Source: UBA1546 sp049302185
GTDB lineage: Bacteria; Nitrospirota; Thermodesulfovibrionia; Thermodesulfovibrionales; UBA1546
Reading direction: 5' to 3'
Assembly (NCBI GenBank): GCA_049302185.1
Contig: JBAQLV010000026.1
Span: 1 to 51,444 of the forward strand
DNA length: 51,444 bases
The notes under the pieces were generated by a model that was not told the origin of the DNA, made no database searches, and saw only the letters and a program-made list of their open reading frames with translations. A program made the translations under genes and the position numbers. Position 1 is the first letter of the stretch, and every line of letters starts with the position of its first letter. Of this stretch, positions 32,507 to 40,606 are shown piece by piece.

Positions 32507-33214
32507 ATGGATTCAATAATAGAGGGGTTCAAGAGGGCGTTTTTACTCATATTTAACCTTGATGCGGAATTATTAAGCATAATATTCCTATCACTCAGGG
32601 TATCGGGAACAGCGCTTTTAATTGTATCTATCATAGGCCTTCCCTTATCCGCGCTCATCACCTTAAAAAAATTTCCGGCAAGGGGATTATCTATAAGCAT
32701 TATGAACACGCTTATGGGGCTTCCTCCTGTTGTGGTCGGCCTTTTTGTTTATATAATGCTTTCAAGGAGCGGGCCCATTGGTTTTATGGGACTCCTTTAT
32801 ACGCCGTCAGCAATGATTATCGCCCAGACAATCCTTGCTTTTCCCATTGTGGTATCACTCTGTCATTCGGCGATTGTCAGTGTTGACCCTATTACAAAGC
32901 AGGCTTCAATGACATTGGGAGCAACGCCCCTTCAAATCTTGGTTACTATAATAAAAGAAGCAAGGTATGGCATAATGTCAGGGATAATTGCAGCATTTGG
33001 AAGGGTAATGGCAGAGGTTGGCGCAATACTTATTGTCGGCGGAAACATTGCAGGATATACCCGCGTTATGACAACAACCATTGCTCTGGAAACAGACAAG
33101 GGGAATTTTGAACTTGCCATAGCTCTTGGAATAATACTCTTAACCATCTCGCTGGCCATAAACTCGGCTCTGCACTTTGTCCAGAGAAAAGGAGCTCTTC
33201 CGGTAAATAGATGA
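32507..33214 (+). CDS. tupB: Tungstate-type ABC transporter permease
   Basis: This 235-residue membrane protein of the binding-protein-dependent permease type has about six segments. The EAA-type loop contacting the ATPase reads DPITKQASMTLGATPLQIL. MGLPPVVVGLFVYIML is typical of TupB/ModB-like permeases. It lies three bases after tupA and overlaps tupC by ATGA. Confidence 0.92.
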   Translation: MDSIIEGFKRAFLLIFNLDAELLSIIFLSLRVSGTALLIVSIIGLPLSALITLKKFPARGLSISIMNTLMGLPPVVVGLFVYIMLSRSGPIGFMGLLYTPSAMIIAQTILAFPIVVSLCHSAIVSVDPITKQASMTLGATPLQILVTIIKEARYGIMSGIIAAFGRVMAEVGAILIVGGNIAGYTRVMTTTIALETDKGNFELAIALGIILLTISLAINSALHFVQRKGALPVNR

Positions 33215-33864
33215 GCCTGAGACTTAATATATCCAATGTCTGGAAAAGCTATAACGGAAAACCTGTTCTGAACGCCTGCTCCTTTTCTTTTGATAGAAAT
33301 GGCGTTTATGTATTAACGGGACATAATGGCAGCGGTAAATCCACGCTGCTCAGGATATGCGCCCTTATTGAAAGCCCTGATAAAGGAGAGGTCAATTATT
33401 TCTCAGGCGATAATATAATTAGCAAGGATATCGGATTAAGACGCAGGATTACCCTTGTTTTGCCCGGGATTGGTGTATTTAACACTACAGTTTTTAATAA
33501 TGCAGCTTACGGGCTGAAAATAAGGGGAGACAAAAGCAAAGAGATAGAAAGAAAGGTCAATGATATATTGAAATTTGTCGGACTCATTCATAAAAAAAAT
33601 CACAATGCCCTTACGCTTTCAAGCGGCGAAACCCAGAGGCTCGGCATTGCAAGGGCAATGGTCATAGAGCCGGAAATACTGTTTCTTGATGAGCCTACTG
33701 CGTCCATTGATAATGAGAATACAAAAATTGTGGAGGATATAATCTTGAATATGAAAAAAGAAGGCAGATCCAAAATCATTATTGCCACCCATGATATGAT
33801 GCAGGCTGAAAGGCTTGCTGATTTCATGCTCATCGTGGATGAGGGGAAAATTATCAAGGTTTAA
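33211..33864 (+). CDS. tupC: Tungstate-type ABC transporter ATPase
   Basis: This 217-residue ABC ATPase has Walker A GHNGSGKST, signature LSSGETQRLGIARAMV, Walker B EILFLDEPTAS and the H-loop IIATHDM. It energises uptake through TupB. Translational coupling by ATGA overlap supports a single complex. It is shorter than ModC because the C-terminal regulatory domain is absent, as usual for TupC. Confidence 0.93.
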   Translation: MSLRLNISNVWKSYNGKPVLNACSFSFDRNGVYVLTGHNGSGKSTLLRICALIESPDKGEVNYFSGDNIISKDIGLRRRITLVLPGIGVFNTTVFNNAAYGLKIRGDKSKEIERKVNDILKFVGLIHKKNHNALTLSSGETQRLGIARAMVIEPEILFLDEPTASIDNENTKIVEDIILNMKKEGRSKIIIATHDMMQAERLADFMLIVDEGKIIKV

Positions 33865-33898
33865 GTTGCACTCTCATGCTCTTTTTTAGTATCTTATT

Positions 33899-33976
33899 CG
33901 ATAAGTGGGAACTGGGAAGTAGGAAGTGAGAAACAATTAAGAAATAAAAACTTCTTACTTCTCACTTCCCAGTTTT
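33899..33976. repeat. Heptad-periodic hairpin repeat (TGGGAAG/CTTCTCA type)
   Basis: The left arm reads TGGGAAC, TGGGAAG, TAGGAAG, TGAGAAA; the right arm reads CTTCTTA, CTTCTCA, CTTCCCA. The two 7-bp periodic arms are mutually complementary and form a long hairpin between tupC and tRNA-Leu. Confidence 0.65.
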
Positions 33977-33989
33977 AAAGTTATTAATT

Positions 33990-34074
33990 GCCGGAGTGGC
34001 GGAATTGGTAGACGCAAGGGACTTAAAATTCCTCGTCCCCAAAGGGCGTGCCGGTTCAAATCCGGCCTCCGGCA
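33990..34074 (+). tRNA. tRNA-Leu (anticodon UAA)
   Basis: GCCGGAG at 33990-33996 pairs with CTCCGGC at 34067-34073, followed by discriminator A34074. The D-arm has TGGCGGAATTGGTAGACGC, the anticodon arm AGGGA-CTTAAAA-TTCCT gives TAA, a long variable arm (CGTCCCCAAAGGGCG) marks a class II tRNA, and the T-arm has GGTTCAAATCC. CCA is not encoded. The +1 frame gives a spurious ORF. Confidence 0.95.
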
Positions 34075-34075
34075 C

Positions 34076-34198
34076 TTATCCGCTGATAAAACCGTTGACG
34101 AGTTTTATAAGTTCCTGCGTTTGTATCGGTTTCGGAAGATATGCGTCAGCCCCGATGGCAAGCGACCTTTTCTTATCTTCTTCTGCGCCTTCTGTTAA
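34076..34198 (-). pseudogene. Receiver-domain C-terminal remnant
   Basis: The minus-strand frame ending in TAA at 34078-34076 encodes 40 residues (AEEDKKRSLAIGADAYLPKP, then IQTQELIKLVNGFISG). This is the end of a CheY-type receiver, including the conserved lysine of the LPKP motif. The phosphoacceptor half is gone and an in-frame stop precedes it. It begins one base beyond the tRNA-Leu gene and overlaps the CheB remnant in another frame. Confidence 0.65.
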
Positions 34199-34697
34199 CT
34201 ATATTTATTAATTCCGCCGGTATGTCAGAAAGCGGAAGCACACTGTCCGCTGCTCCTGCGCTTATGACTTCAGCAGGCATTCCAAAAACCACGGCTGTCT
34301 CCTCTGATTCAGCTATAGTATAACCACCCTTTGATTTAATTCCCAGCATTCCCTTTTTCCCGTCATTCCCCATGCCTGTAAGAACAACACCCATTGCCTT
34401 GGTCCCGTAATGTTCTGCGGCAGATGACATCATTAAATCAACCGAAGGCACATACTTATCCTCATGGACAGCTTCTTTTAACTGCACATGACATTCGCGC
34501 CCTTTTTTCTTAAACATCATATGGTAACCGCCCGGGCATATCAACACCCTCCCATGTTCAATAACATCACCGTCTTCCGCTTCTTTTATTTTAAGCTTAG
34601 AGAGATGGTCAAGCCTTTCAGCAAAAGGCCCTGTAAAACCCTTTGGCATATGCTGGCTTATAAATATCTCAAGCCCCTCTGTCCAAGCCCTGCCATC
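34173..34697 (-). pseudogene. cheB: CheB methylesterase remnant lacking its N-terminal half
   Basis: The frame open from 34697 to the stop at 34175-34173 encodes the C-terminal part of a CheB catalytic domain: the His motif ISQHMPKGFTGPFAERLD, VLICPGGYHMMF and the Asp motif VVLTGMGNDGKKGM. The receiver domain, linker and the nucleophile motif with the catalytic serine are missing. The first ATG (34649) lies after the catalytic histidine. The natural CheB end is replaced by an Arg-rich tail where the frame runs into receiver DNA. It is therefore not expected to be active. Neighbouring remnants suggest a collapsed chemosensory cluster. Confidence 0.7.
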
Positions 34698-34780
34698 TCA
34701 TTTTCTCCTGTCATAAACAGCACGCCTCTCTGGAAGATATCAGAGAGGGCAAGGTCTTCAAGCCTTCCGACAAGACTCAT
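34658..34780 (-). pseudogene. DUF4388 (PATAN)-like N-terminal fragment
   Basis: The ATG at 34780 overlaps the glgC stop by ATGA and encodes MSLVGRLEDLALSDIFQ, the typical first residues of DUF4388/PATAN signalling proteins. It then runs into RGVLFMTGENEMAGLGQ and stops after 40 residues. The domain body is missing; the end overlaps the CheB remnant in a different frame. Confidence 0.5.
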
Positions 34781-36024
34781 TCAATCTCCACTCCTTTAGG
34801 AATCACAACTACCCCTTCAGCGCTGACGTGAAATCTTTTTCTGTCGCTCTCAATATCATAACCGATAACAGTCCCTTCGGGCACACTGACATCTTTGTCT
34901 ATTATTGCCTTCTTTATTTTGCAATGCCTTCCTATTTCAACATTCTCCATGAGCACCGAGTCTCTCACATCCGCCCAGCTGTTAACCCTCACATTAGGAG
35001 AGAGCACAGAGTTCTGCACGCGCCCTCCGCTTATGATACATCCGTCACAAACAATGGAATCCAGCGCAATGCCGAGTCTTCCGCCTTTACGCTCCTGCGC
35101 AAAAACAAATTTTGCGGGTGGATACTGAGGCTGATACGTTCTTAACGGCCATTCCTCATCATACAGGTTGAACATCGGGTCAACAGATACAATCTCCATG
35201 TTTGCCTCCCAGTAGCCGTCAATGCTGCCCACATCGCGCCAATATTTTGCCTTTTTTTTATTTTCATCTTTAAAGTTATATGCAAAAAGCCTGTCTGTCT
35301 TAATCATGTCAGGTATAATATTCCTCCCAAAATCATGGGCTGTAGAACGAAGCGCATCGCTCATGAGTTCGCTTAATACATCCTGAGTATTAAACAGATA
35401 CACTCCCATAGAAACAAGCGCCTGATCCGGAGAGCCCGGCATCGGCTTTGGCTTTTTAGGTTTCTCTTTAAATCCTATTATCCTTGATTTTTCATCAACC
35501 TCAATAACACCAAATGACGATGCCTTCTCCCTGTCCATCTCTATTGCTGCAATCGTCCCGACCGCGCCCTTGCTGATATGGAAACTGAACATTTCGGAAT
35601 AGTCCATCTTATACACATGGTCCCCTGAGAGAATAAGCAGATACGCAGGCGCCTCCTTTTCTATAAAATATATATTCTGATACACCGCATCCGCCGTTCC
35701 TTCATACCACCTCTCATCCACACGCTTCTGGGGAGGGACAGATATGATAAATTCATCAAGCTCCGGATTGAGCAGATGCTCCCAGCCAAGCGCAAGGTGC
35801 CTGTTCAATGAGAGAGACTTATATTGTGTAAGCACTGCTATTTTCCTGATGCCTGAATTGATACAGTTGCTCAATGTGAAATCAATTATCCTGTATTTTC
35901 CTCCGAACGGGACCGCTGGTTTTGCCCTGTGAATAGTTAAGGGATGCAGCCTCTCTCCTTTTCCACCAGCGAGAATAATGGCAAGCATATCCTTTGTTTT
36001 CTTGTTTTTTCTCCCCTTATTCAT
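34777..36024 (-). CDS. glgC: Glucose-1-phosphate adenylyltransferase (ADP-glucose pyrophosphorylase)
   Basis: This 415-residue nucleotidyltransferase makes ADP-glucose for glycogen synthesis. Motifs are AIILAGGKGERLHPLT with the nucleotide-binding GG, KPAVPFGGKYRIIDF, HLLNPELDEFI, WYEGTADAVYQN, LSGDHVYKMDY and a C-terminal left-handed beta-helix (NVEIGRHCKIKKAIIDKDV). The start has several upstream lysines; ATG 36024 is used. It has its own promoter at 36084-36113. The GH57 enzyme at 12975 may act in the same glucan pool. Confidence 0.95.
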   Translation of the reverse strand: MNKGRKNKKTKDMLAIILAGGKGERLHPLTIHRAKPAVPFGGKYRIIDFTLSNCINSGIRKIAVLTQYKSLSLNRHLALGWEHLLNPELDEFIISVPPQKRVDERWYEGTADAVYQNIYFIEKEAPAYLLILSGDHVYKMDYSEMFSFHISKGAVGTIAAIEMDREKASSFGVIEVDEKSRIIGFKEKPKKPKPMPGSPDQALVSMGVYLFNTQDVLSELMSDALRSTAHDFGRNIIPDMIKTDRLFAYNFKDENKKKAKYWRDVGSIDGYWEANMEIVSVDPMFNLYDEEWPLRTYQPQYPPAKFVFAQERKGGRLGIALDSIVCDGCIISGGRVQNSVLSPNVRVNSWADVRDSVLMENVEIGRHCKIKKAIIDKDVSVPEGTVIGYDIESDRKRFHVSAEGVVVIPKGVEIE

Positions 36025-36083
36025 AAAAACAATCTGAAGCCTTTAAACTTTTCAACCCCTTGTTATCACTTCTTACTTTTTGA

Positions 36084-36113
36084 AGTATATCAGTAAAAAT
36101 CTAAGAGTGTCAA
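36084..36113 (-). promoter_or_regulatory. Predicted promoter of glgC
   Basis: On the minus strand a perfect TTGACA (36113-36108), an 18-bp spacer, then TATACT (36089-36084) with an extended TGA element, about 60 bases before the glgC ATG. Confidence 0.6.
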
Positions 36114-36197
36114 CGAGTTAGAGGGTTCCTTTTGCTGCAGAAATCCGGCCATTACACACATTCCGTTTTCAGTTTTTCTGGTAAGATATAACTGCTT

Positions 36198-37382
36198 ATG
36201 ATTGTGGTAAAAAATAAAATTATGCGGAACAGCATTAACCTGAAAATTTTCTCTCTGAGAAAGGAAACATATATAGTCGGAGGGTATCTGAGGGATATTC
36301 TCATTGGAAGAGAATCAAGGGACATTGATTATGTCGTCAGAGGAGACATAAGGCAATTTGCCGGACTCGTCTATGCCGCTCTTGGGCTGACACCCGAGAA
36401 GGGAACAACCGTTGAACTCAAGAAAGAACAAATGATAAGGATTGTTCTTAAAAATGGGCTTACCCTTGATTTTACGGAGCTGAAGTCAGGAATCAGAGAT
36501 AATCTTGCCGGGAGAGATTTCACAATGAACGCTATTGCATGGTCGCCTGAGACAGGGCTCATCGATCCGTTTAACGGCATAAAAGACATAGCAAGACACA
36601 GGATTAAAGCTATATCAATAGATAACTTCAGGAATGACCCGTTAAGGCTGCTCAGGGCTTATCGTTTTGTTTCAGAACTCGGATGGAAGGCAGAGCCGGA
36701 AACAAGAAAAATGGTAAGACATCTGAGAAAAGAAATCAGAAAATCCGCTCCTGAAAGAATCACGCTTGAGTTTTTTAAGCTCCTTAATTTCAAAAACTTT
36801 CATAATGCTCTGAAAATGGCATCGGATGACAGGCTGCTTGAATGCTTCCTGTCCATCACACACAAAAGACTGTTTGAAAATATCAAGACCATTCCTTTCC
36901 TTGAGTCACAGATCAAAAAACTTCCCTCAAAATTCAGGCGGAATCTTGAGAAACCTTTTTCTCAGGAATTAACTTTTCATGGTGTTCTCAGGATTGAGCA
37001 GGCCATTCACGGTTCAGTATTGAACAAAAACAGGCTGCGTCTGAGCAGGATTATATTCGAGAGGCTCAAGATAGTTCATGAGCTTCTATCTAAATCAGAA
37101 AAACAGGACATATTTTCTCAGGAAAATCTTTTTAACACTTTCTTTAAAGCAAAAGATTCTGCCTTTGACCTTCTCATACTCTCAGGAAACATAAAACTTC
37201 TTAGTCAATTAGAGAGATTTAAAAAGATATGGGAAAAAAGCCTTCTCACTTCAGAGGAGATTATGGATATAACAGGGCTTAAAGGAGGAGTTAGACTCGG
37301 AAGGCTCATTTACAGATTGAAAAAGATGCAGTTTGAATGTAAGCTTAAAACAAAAAAAGAGGCAAAGGCATGGTTAAGATAG
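36198..37382 (+). CDS. CCA tRNA nucleotidyltransferase / poly(A) polymerase family protein
   Basis: This 394-residue class II nucleotidyltransferase has GGYLRDILIGRESRDIDYVV (GG and DxD catalytic motif), DFTELKSGIRDNLAGRDFT, DPFNGIKDIARHRIKAI, and NDPLRLLRAYRFVSELGW. It probably adds or repairs the CCA end of tRNAs, consistent with the tRNA-Leu gene lacking CCA; poly(A) polymerase I is the alternative. The start is uncertain: ATG at 36198 or 36222, neither with a clear RBS. A TATAAC box at 36187 would favour the second. Confidence 0.88.
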   Translation: MIVVKNKIMRNSINLKIFSLRKETYIVGGYLRDILIGRESRDIDYVVRGDIRQFAGLVYAALGLTPEKGTTVELKKEQMIRIVLKNGLTLDFTELKSGIRDNLAGRDFTMNAIAWSPETGLIDPFNGIKDIARHRIKAISIDNFRNDPLRLLRAYRFVSELGWKAEPETRKMVRHLRKEIRKSAPERITLEFFKLLNFKNFHNALKMASDDRLLECFLSITHKRLFENIKTIPFLESQIKKLPSKFRRNLEKPFSQELTFHGVLRIEQAIHGSVLNKNRLRLSRIIFERLKIVHELLSKSEKQDIFSQENLFNTFFKAKDSAFDLLILSGNIKLLSQLERFKKIWEKSLLTSEEIMDITGLKGGVRLGRLIYRLKKMQFECKLKTKKEAKAWLR

Positions 37383-37398
37383 GAAAGGAGAATTCGCC

Positions 37399-38331
37399 AT
37401 TAAACTCTACATTTTAAAACGTCTTCTTCTCTTAGTTCTGCTTCTGTTCGGCATCACTCTTCTTACATTTTCCCTTACAAAGGCGCTTCCCGGAGACCCT
37501 GTTCAGAGCATGGTGGGTGAGAGGGCGCAGCCTGAGGTAATAGAAAAGATAAGAAAAGAACTCGGCGCTGATAAAAGCGTTCTAAGCCAGTATGCAGGAT
37601 ACATAAAACTTTTGCTCCAAGGCGAGATGGGAAGGTCGTATTACACAAACAGAAAAGTCCTTGATGACATACTTATAAAATTTCCCAATACAATAAAACT
37701 CGCATTCGGAGCAATGCTTATAGCTGTTCCAACAGGAATCCTTTTAGGTTTTATTGCCGCATATAAAAAAGATACGCTTGTTGACAGAATTATATCGGCA
37801 GTCTCCATAACCGGCCTGAGCCTTCCTGTGTTCTGGAGCGGTCTTCTCATAATGCTCTTTCTCAGCCTTAAACTGAGACTTTTCCCCCCATCAGGCACAG
37901 GCGACATAAGATTCCTTGTCATGCCTGCGCTTACACTGTCCCTTCCTGCCATTGCAACACTCGCAAGAGTTACACGGACTTCTGTGATAGAGATAAGCGA
38001 GATGCCTTTTATAGGCACGGCAAGAGCAAAAGGTCTGAGCGTCTTTAAAATTAATGCCGTACACATATTCAAAAACATTCTTATCCCTCTTGTCACCGTA
38101 ATCGGGCTTGATTTTGGAAGTTATCTGAACGGCGCCGTGCTTACAGAGACGATTTTCGGCTGGGACGGCATCGGCAGATTCACCATGGACGGAATAATAA
38201 AAAGGGATTATCCTGTGATCATGGGGTGCATAATCATAGGCACTGTTGTCTTTGTTCTTATAAATCTCATCGTTGACATCCTGTACCACTATCTTGATCC
38301 GAGGGTAAGGCTCTATGCATCTGACAGGTAA
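37399..38331 (+). CDS. Peptide/nickel-type ABC transporter permease (DppB family), ATT start
   Basis: This 310-residue permease has about six membrane segments. Motifs are LLLLFGITLLTFSLTKALPG and GDPVQSMVGERA near the N-terminus, then the EAA loop FIGTARAKGLSVFKINAVH and GWDGIGRFTMDGIIKRDY at the end. The frame between the preceding in-frame stop (37375-37377) and the first membrane segment has no ATG, GTG or TTG. The ATT at 37399, eight bases after GGAG, is the only start that keeps segment 1. ATG 37510 would lose it. It overlaps the DppC-type gene by 17 bases. Confidence 0.85.
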   Translation: MKLYILKRLLLLVLLLFGITLLTFSLTKALPGDPVQSMVGERAQPEVIEKIRKELGADKSVLSQYAGYIKLLLQGEMGRSYYTNRKVLDDILIKFPNTIKLAFGAMLIAVPTGILLGFIAAYKKDTLVDRIISAVSITGLSLPVFWSGLLIMLFLSLKLRLFPPSGTGDIRFLVMPALTLSLPAIATLARVTRTSVIEISEMPFIGTARAKGLSVFKINAVHIFKNILIPLVTVIGLDFGSYLNGAVLTETIFGWDGIGRFTMDGIIKRDYPVIMGCIIIGTVVFVLINLIVDILYHYLDPRVRLYASDR

Positions 38332-39118
38332 GATAGCAGGCTCTGTAATAATCACAATACTCATCCTTGCGGTATTTTCCTCTTTTCTTTCACCTTACGA
38401 CCCCGAAAAGATTGACCTTGACAGCATAAAAGAACCGCCGGGTATAAAACATCCTTTCGGCACTGACAATAAAGGAAGGGATATTCTTTCAAGGGTGCTT
38501 TACGGCGGAAGAATATCCGTAAGCATAGCCCTGATAGCGGCGTTTATCTCTATGTTCATCGGGCTTGTTATGGGACTGTGCTCAGGCTATCTCGGCGGCA
38601 AGGCTGATACCGCAATCATGGCTGTTGTAGACCTTATTCTTGCATTCCCCTCCCTGCTGCTTGCAATAGGAGTATCCATAATATTTCCTGCAGGCGTATA
38701 TACTGTAATGATAGCAATAGCATTTGTGGGGTGGGCGTCATTTGCCCGGCTGATACGTGGACACGTCCTGACTTTGAAAGATGCAGCGTATATAGAAGCC
38801 GCTGAAGCCATAGGATGCGGCAGATTCAGGATACTATTCGTTCATTTGATGCCTCAGTGCCTTCCTATCGGACTTGTTATGGCCGGCATCAAACTCGGAG
38901 GTTATGTCCTGACAGAAGCGTCGCTGAGTTTTTTAGGGCTTGGCGCCCAGCCTCCAATGCCGACATGGGGGTCTATGGTAAGCATGAACAGGGCATATAT
39001 TGCGTCAGAGCCGTGGATGGTTTTATTCCCGGGGATGGCAATAGCCGTTACAGCGCTGTGCTTTAATGTTTTAGGCGATGCCCTTAGAGATAAATACGGT
39101 TTAAAAATAAAAATGTAA
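38315..39118 (+). CDS. Peptide/nickel-type ABC transporter permease (DppC family)
   Basis: This 267-residue permease has KIAGSVIITILILAVFSSFL, HPFGTDNKGRDILSRVLYGG (the DppC/OppC signature), then EAA loop YIEAAEAIGCGRFRILFVH and LTEASLSFLGLGAQPPMPTW. It pairs with the DppB-type gene upstream. No ATPase or binding protein is adjacent; the binding lipoprotein at 17631 may belong with it. Confidence 0.92.
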   Translation: MHLTGKIAGSVIITILILAVFSSFLSPYDPEKIDLDSIKEPPGIKHPFGTDNKGRDILSRVLYGGRISVSIALIAAFISMFIGLVMGLCSGYLGGKADTAIMAVVDLILAFPSLLLAIGVSIIFPAGVYTVMIAIAFVGWASFARLIRGHVLTLKDAAYIEAAEAIGCGRFRILFVHLMPQCLPIGLVMAGIKLGGYVLTEASLSFLGLGAQPPMPTWGSMVSMNRAYIASEPWMVLFPGMAIAVTALCFNVLGDALRDKYGLKIKM

Positions 39119-39130
39119 GGTCTACGACTC

Positions 39131-39151
39131 GCCTACGGCTCATAGAGAAGA
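39131..39151 (+). repeat. 21-nt dispersed repeat, copy 3
   Basis: GCCTACGGCTCATAGAGAAG plus A matches the copies at 1899 and 8280. Here it lies between convergent genes, so it is not tied to a start codon. Confidence 0.5.
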
Positions 39152-39155
39152 GAGA

Positions 39156-39737
39156 TTACGACTCCCGTATCCTCTCTTCTTCTTCCTGCTGGGTCTTGCA
39201 TTCCATACAGAGCGTCGTTACAGGCCTTGCATCAAGTCTTTTGATGTTTATCTCCATGCCGCAGTCATCGCATATTCCAAATGTACCGTTATCTATTCTG
39301 TCCAGCGCATCGTCAATTTTCTTGATTAGTTTCTGTTCCCTGCTTCTGAGCCTGAGCATAAAATTCCTGTCTGTTTCTGCTGTTGCCTGGTCGCCCATAT
39401 CAGGGAATACAGTCTGTCCCGGCAGGGCATTTAAAGCCTCTCTAGCCTCTGCGAGCAATAACTCTCTCTGCCTCAATATTTTTTTTCTTATCTCGTGAAG
39501 TTTCTTTACCCTGAAAATGTCCCTGAGAGTAGGTTTCTTAGCCTTTTCCTTCTGTGCAGCGGCTTTTATTACCGCCTTTGATTTTACCCGTGTCTTTGGG
39601 ACTGCAGGTTTTTTACTTTTCTGCTGCCTTTTTAAAGGTTTTGTCGAAGACTCGACTCTCCGAGAGGAACGGGCTGATTTATTTTTCCCCGCCTTCTTAG
39701 CTGTTGCTGAAGTCTTAGTTTTTTTCTTCTTTGTCAT
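39156..39737 (-). CDS. DksA/TraR zinc-finger protein with long basic N-terminal tail
   Basis: This 193-residue protein has an N-terminal tail of about 75 residues extremely rich in Lys, Ala, Ser and Arg (TKKKKTKTSATAKKAGKNKS and more). A DksA-type coiled coil follows (RKKILRQRELLLAEAREALN) and a C4 zinc finger: FGICDDCGMEI and VTTLCMECKT. DksA/TraR proteins bind RNA polymerase through the secondary channel. The tail resembles histone-like or AlgP-type basic repeats and could bind DNA. ATG 39737 behind AGGAG is preferred over TTG 39743. Confidence 0.88.
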   Translation of the reverse strand: MTKKKKTKTSATAKKAGKNKSARSSRRVESSTKPLKRQQKSKKPAVPKTRVKSKAVIKAAAQKEKAKKPTLRDIFRVKKLHEIRKKILRQRELLLAEAREALNALPGQTVFPDMGDQATAETDRNFMLRLRSREQKLIKKIDDALDRIDNGTFGICDDCGMEINIKRLDARPVTTLCMECKTQQEEEERIRES

Positions 39738-39819
39738 TATCAACTCCTGAAAGAATTTTTTTAACCTAACAGAAACAGTGCTGCTTAGTCAAGATGCATC
39801 CCAACACAAGGAATTATTG

Positions 39820-39848
39820 TTGACAAAAAAAGAAGTATATAAAACAAT
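39820..39848 (+). promoter_or_regulatory. Possible promoter upstream of hpt
   Basis: A perfect TTGACA at 39820-39825, a 17-bp spacer, then AACAAT at 39843-39848 (4/6). Confidence 0.35.
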
Positions 39849-39854
39849 AGTGAT

Positions 39855-39959
39855 ATGATAAGAGAGATATTCCCCGAAGGTCAGGTAATATTCAAGAATA
39901 AGCCTTATACGGGTGAGTTTCTTAGCATTACAATTGTTATTCCAGACAAGGAACATTAA
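39855..39959 (+). CDS. Small ORF of 34 residues, unknown
   Basis: ATG at 39855 encodes MIREIFPEGQVIFKNKPYTG and a hydrophobic end (EFLSITIVIPDKEH). It has no clear RBS, but it follows a TTGACA box and precedes hpt. It could be a real small protein, a leader or a gene remnant; I recognise no family. Confidence 0.25.
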   Translation: MIREIFPEGQVIFKNKPYTGEFLSITIVIPDKEH

Positions 39960-39984
39960 AAAACATCAGCAGAAGGAGGGCATA

Positions 39985-40518
39985 ATGGTAATAGGGAAAC
40001 CTTTTTTTACGGCAGAGCAGATTAATAATAAGGTTAAAGAACTCGCTGACAGGATATCGTCGGATTATGAGGGCAAAAATCTTCTTGCTGTTGGAATACT
40101 GAAAGGGGCATTCATGTTCTATTCCGACCTTGTGAGGATGATAAAAGTTCCTCTCACAATTGACTTTATAACAGCTTCGAGTTATCTGAAAACGACCTCA
40201 ACGGAAAAGGTCAACATCCACTGCGATATCAGAGAAGATGTGAGAGGAAAAGATGTCCTGCTGATTGAAGACATCGCAGATTCAGGGATAACTCTGAATT
40301 ATATCCGCGAGAGGATACTTGCAGCATCACCCAACAGTGTCAGAATATGCGTATTCCTCAACAAATGCGGCCGCAGGGTAGTGGACGTGCCCCTTGATTA
40401 TATAGGCTTTGAGATACCAAATGAATATGTGGTAGGCTATGGCCTTGACTATGACAACAAATTCAGAAACCTCCCATACATATCCATTTTTAAAAAGACA
40501 GTCATGGAAGGCAAATAA
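39985..40518 (+). CDS. hpt: Hypoxanthine phosphoribosyltransferase
   Basis: This 177-residue purine-salvage enzyme has GILKGAFMFYSDLVRMI, the PRPP loop VLLIEDIADSGITLNYI and DYIGFEIPNEYVVGYGLDY, which are family signatures. ATG 39985 follows GGAGGG; the ORF from 39913 is longer but unsupported. Confidence 0.95.
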   Translation: MVIGKPFFTAEQINNKVKELADRISSDYEGKNLLAVGILKGAFMFYSDLVRMIKVPLTIDFITASSYLKTTSTEKVNIHCDIREDVRGKDVLLIEDIADSGITLNYIRERILAASPNSVRICVFLNKCGRRVVDVPLDYIGFEIPNEYVVGYGLDYDNKFRNLPYISIFKKTVMEGK

Positions 40519-40594
40519 AATAAGTGATTAGTGTAAGTGGTTAGTGCAAGTTTGAAAATAAACTGACACTGACACTAAACACTGACACTGGGAA
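40519..40594. repeat. Heptad-periodic hairpin repeat (GTGATTA/CTGACAC type)
   Basis: The left arm (GTGATTA, GTGTAAG, TGGTTAG) and right arm (CTGACACTGACACTAAACAC) are roughly 6-7-bp periodic and partly complementary. It sits between hpt and queD. Confidence 0.55.
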
Positions 40595-40606
40595 GAAGGT
40601 CACATT

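Noticed and set aside
33990..34100. Integrated element attachment site at tRNA-Leu
   Set aside because: No integrase gene and no repeat of the tRNA 3' end was found downstream; the chemosensory fragments look like deletion remnants.
33996..34211. 71-residue ORF starting MAELVDARDLK
   Set aside because: It reads through the tRNA-Leu gene; this peptide is the standard artefact of tRNA-Leu sequences.
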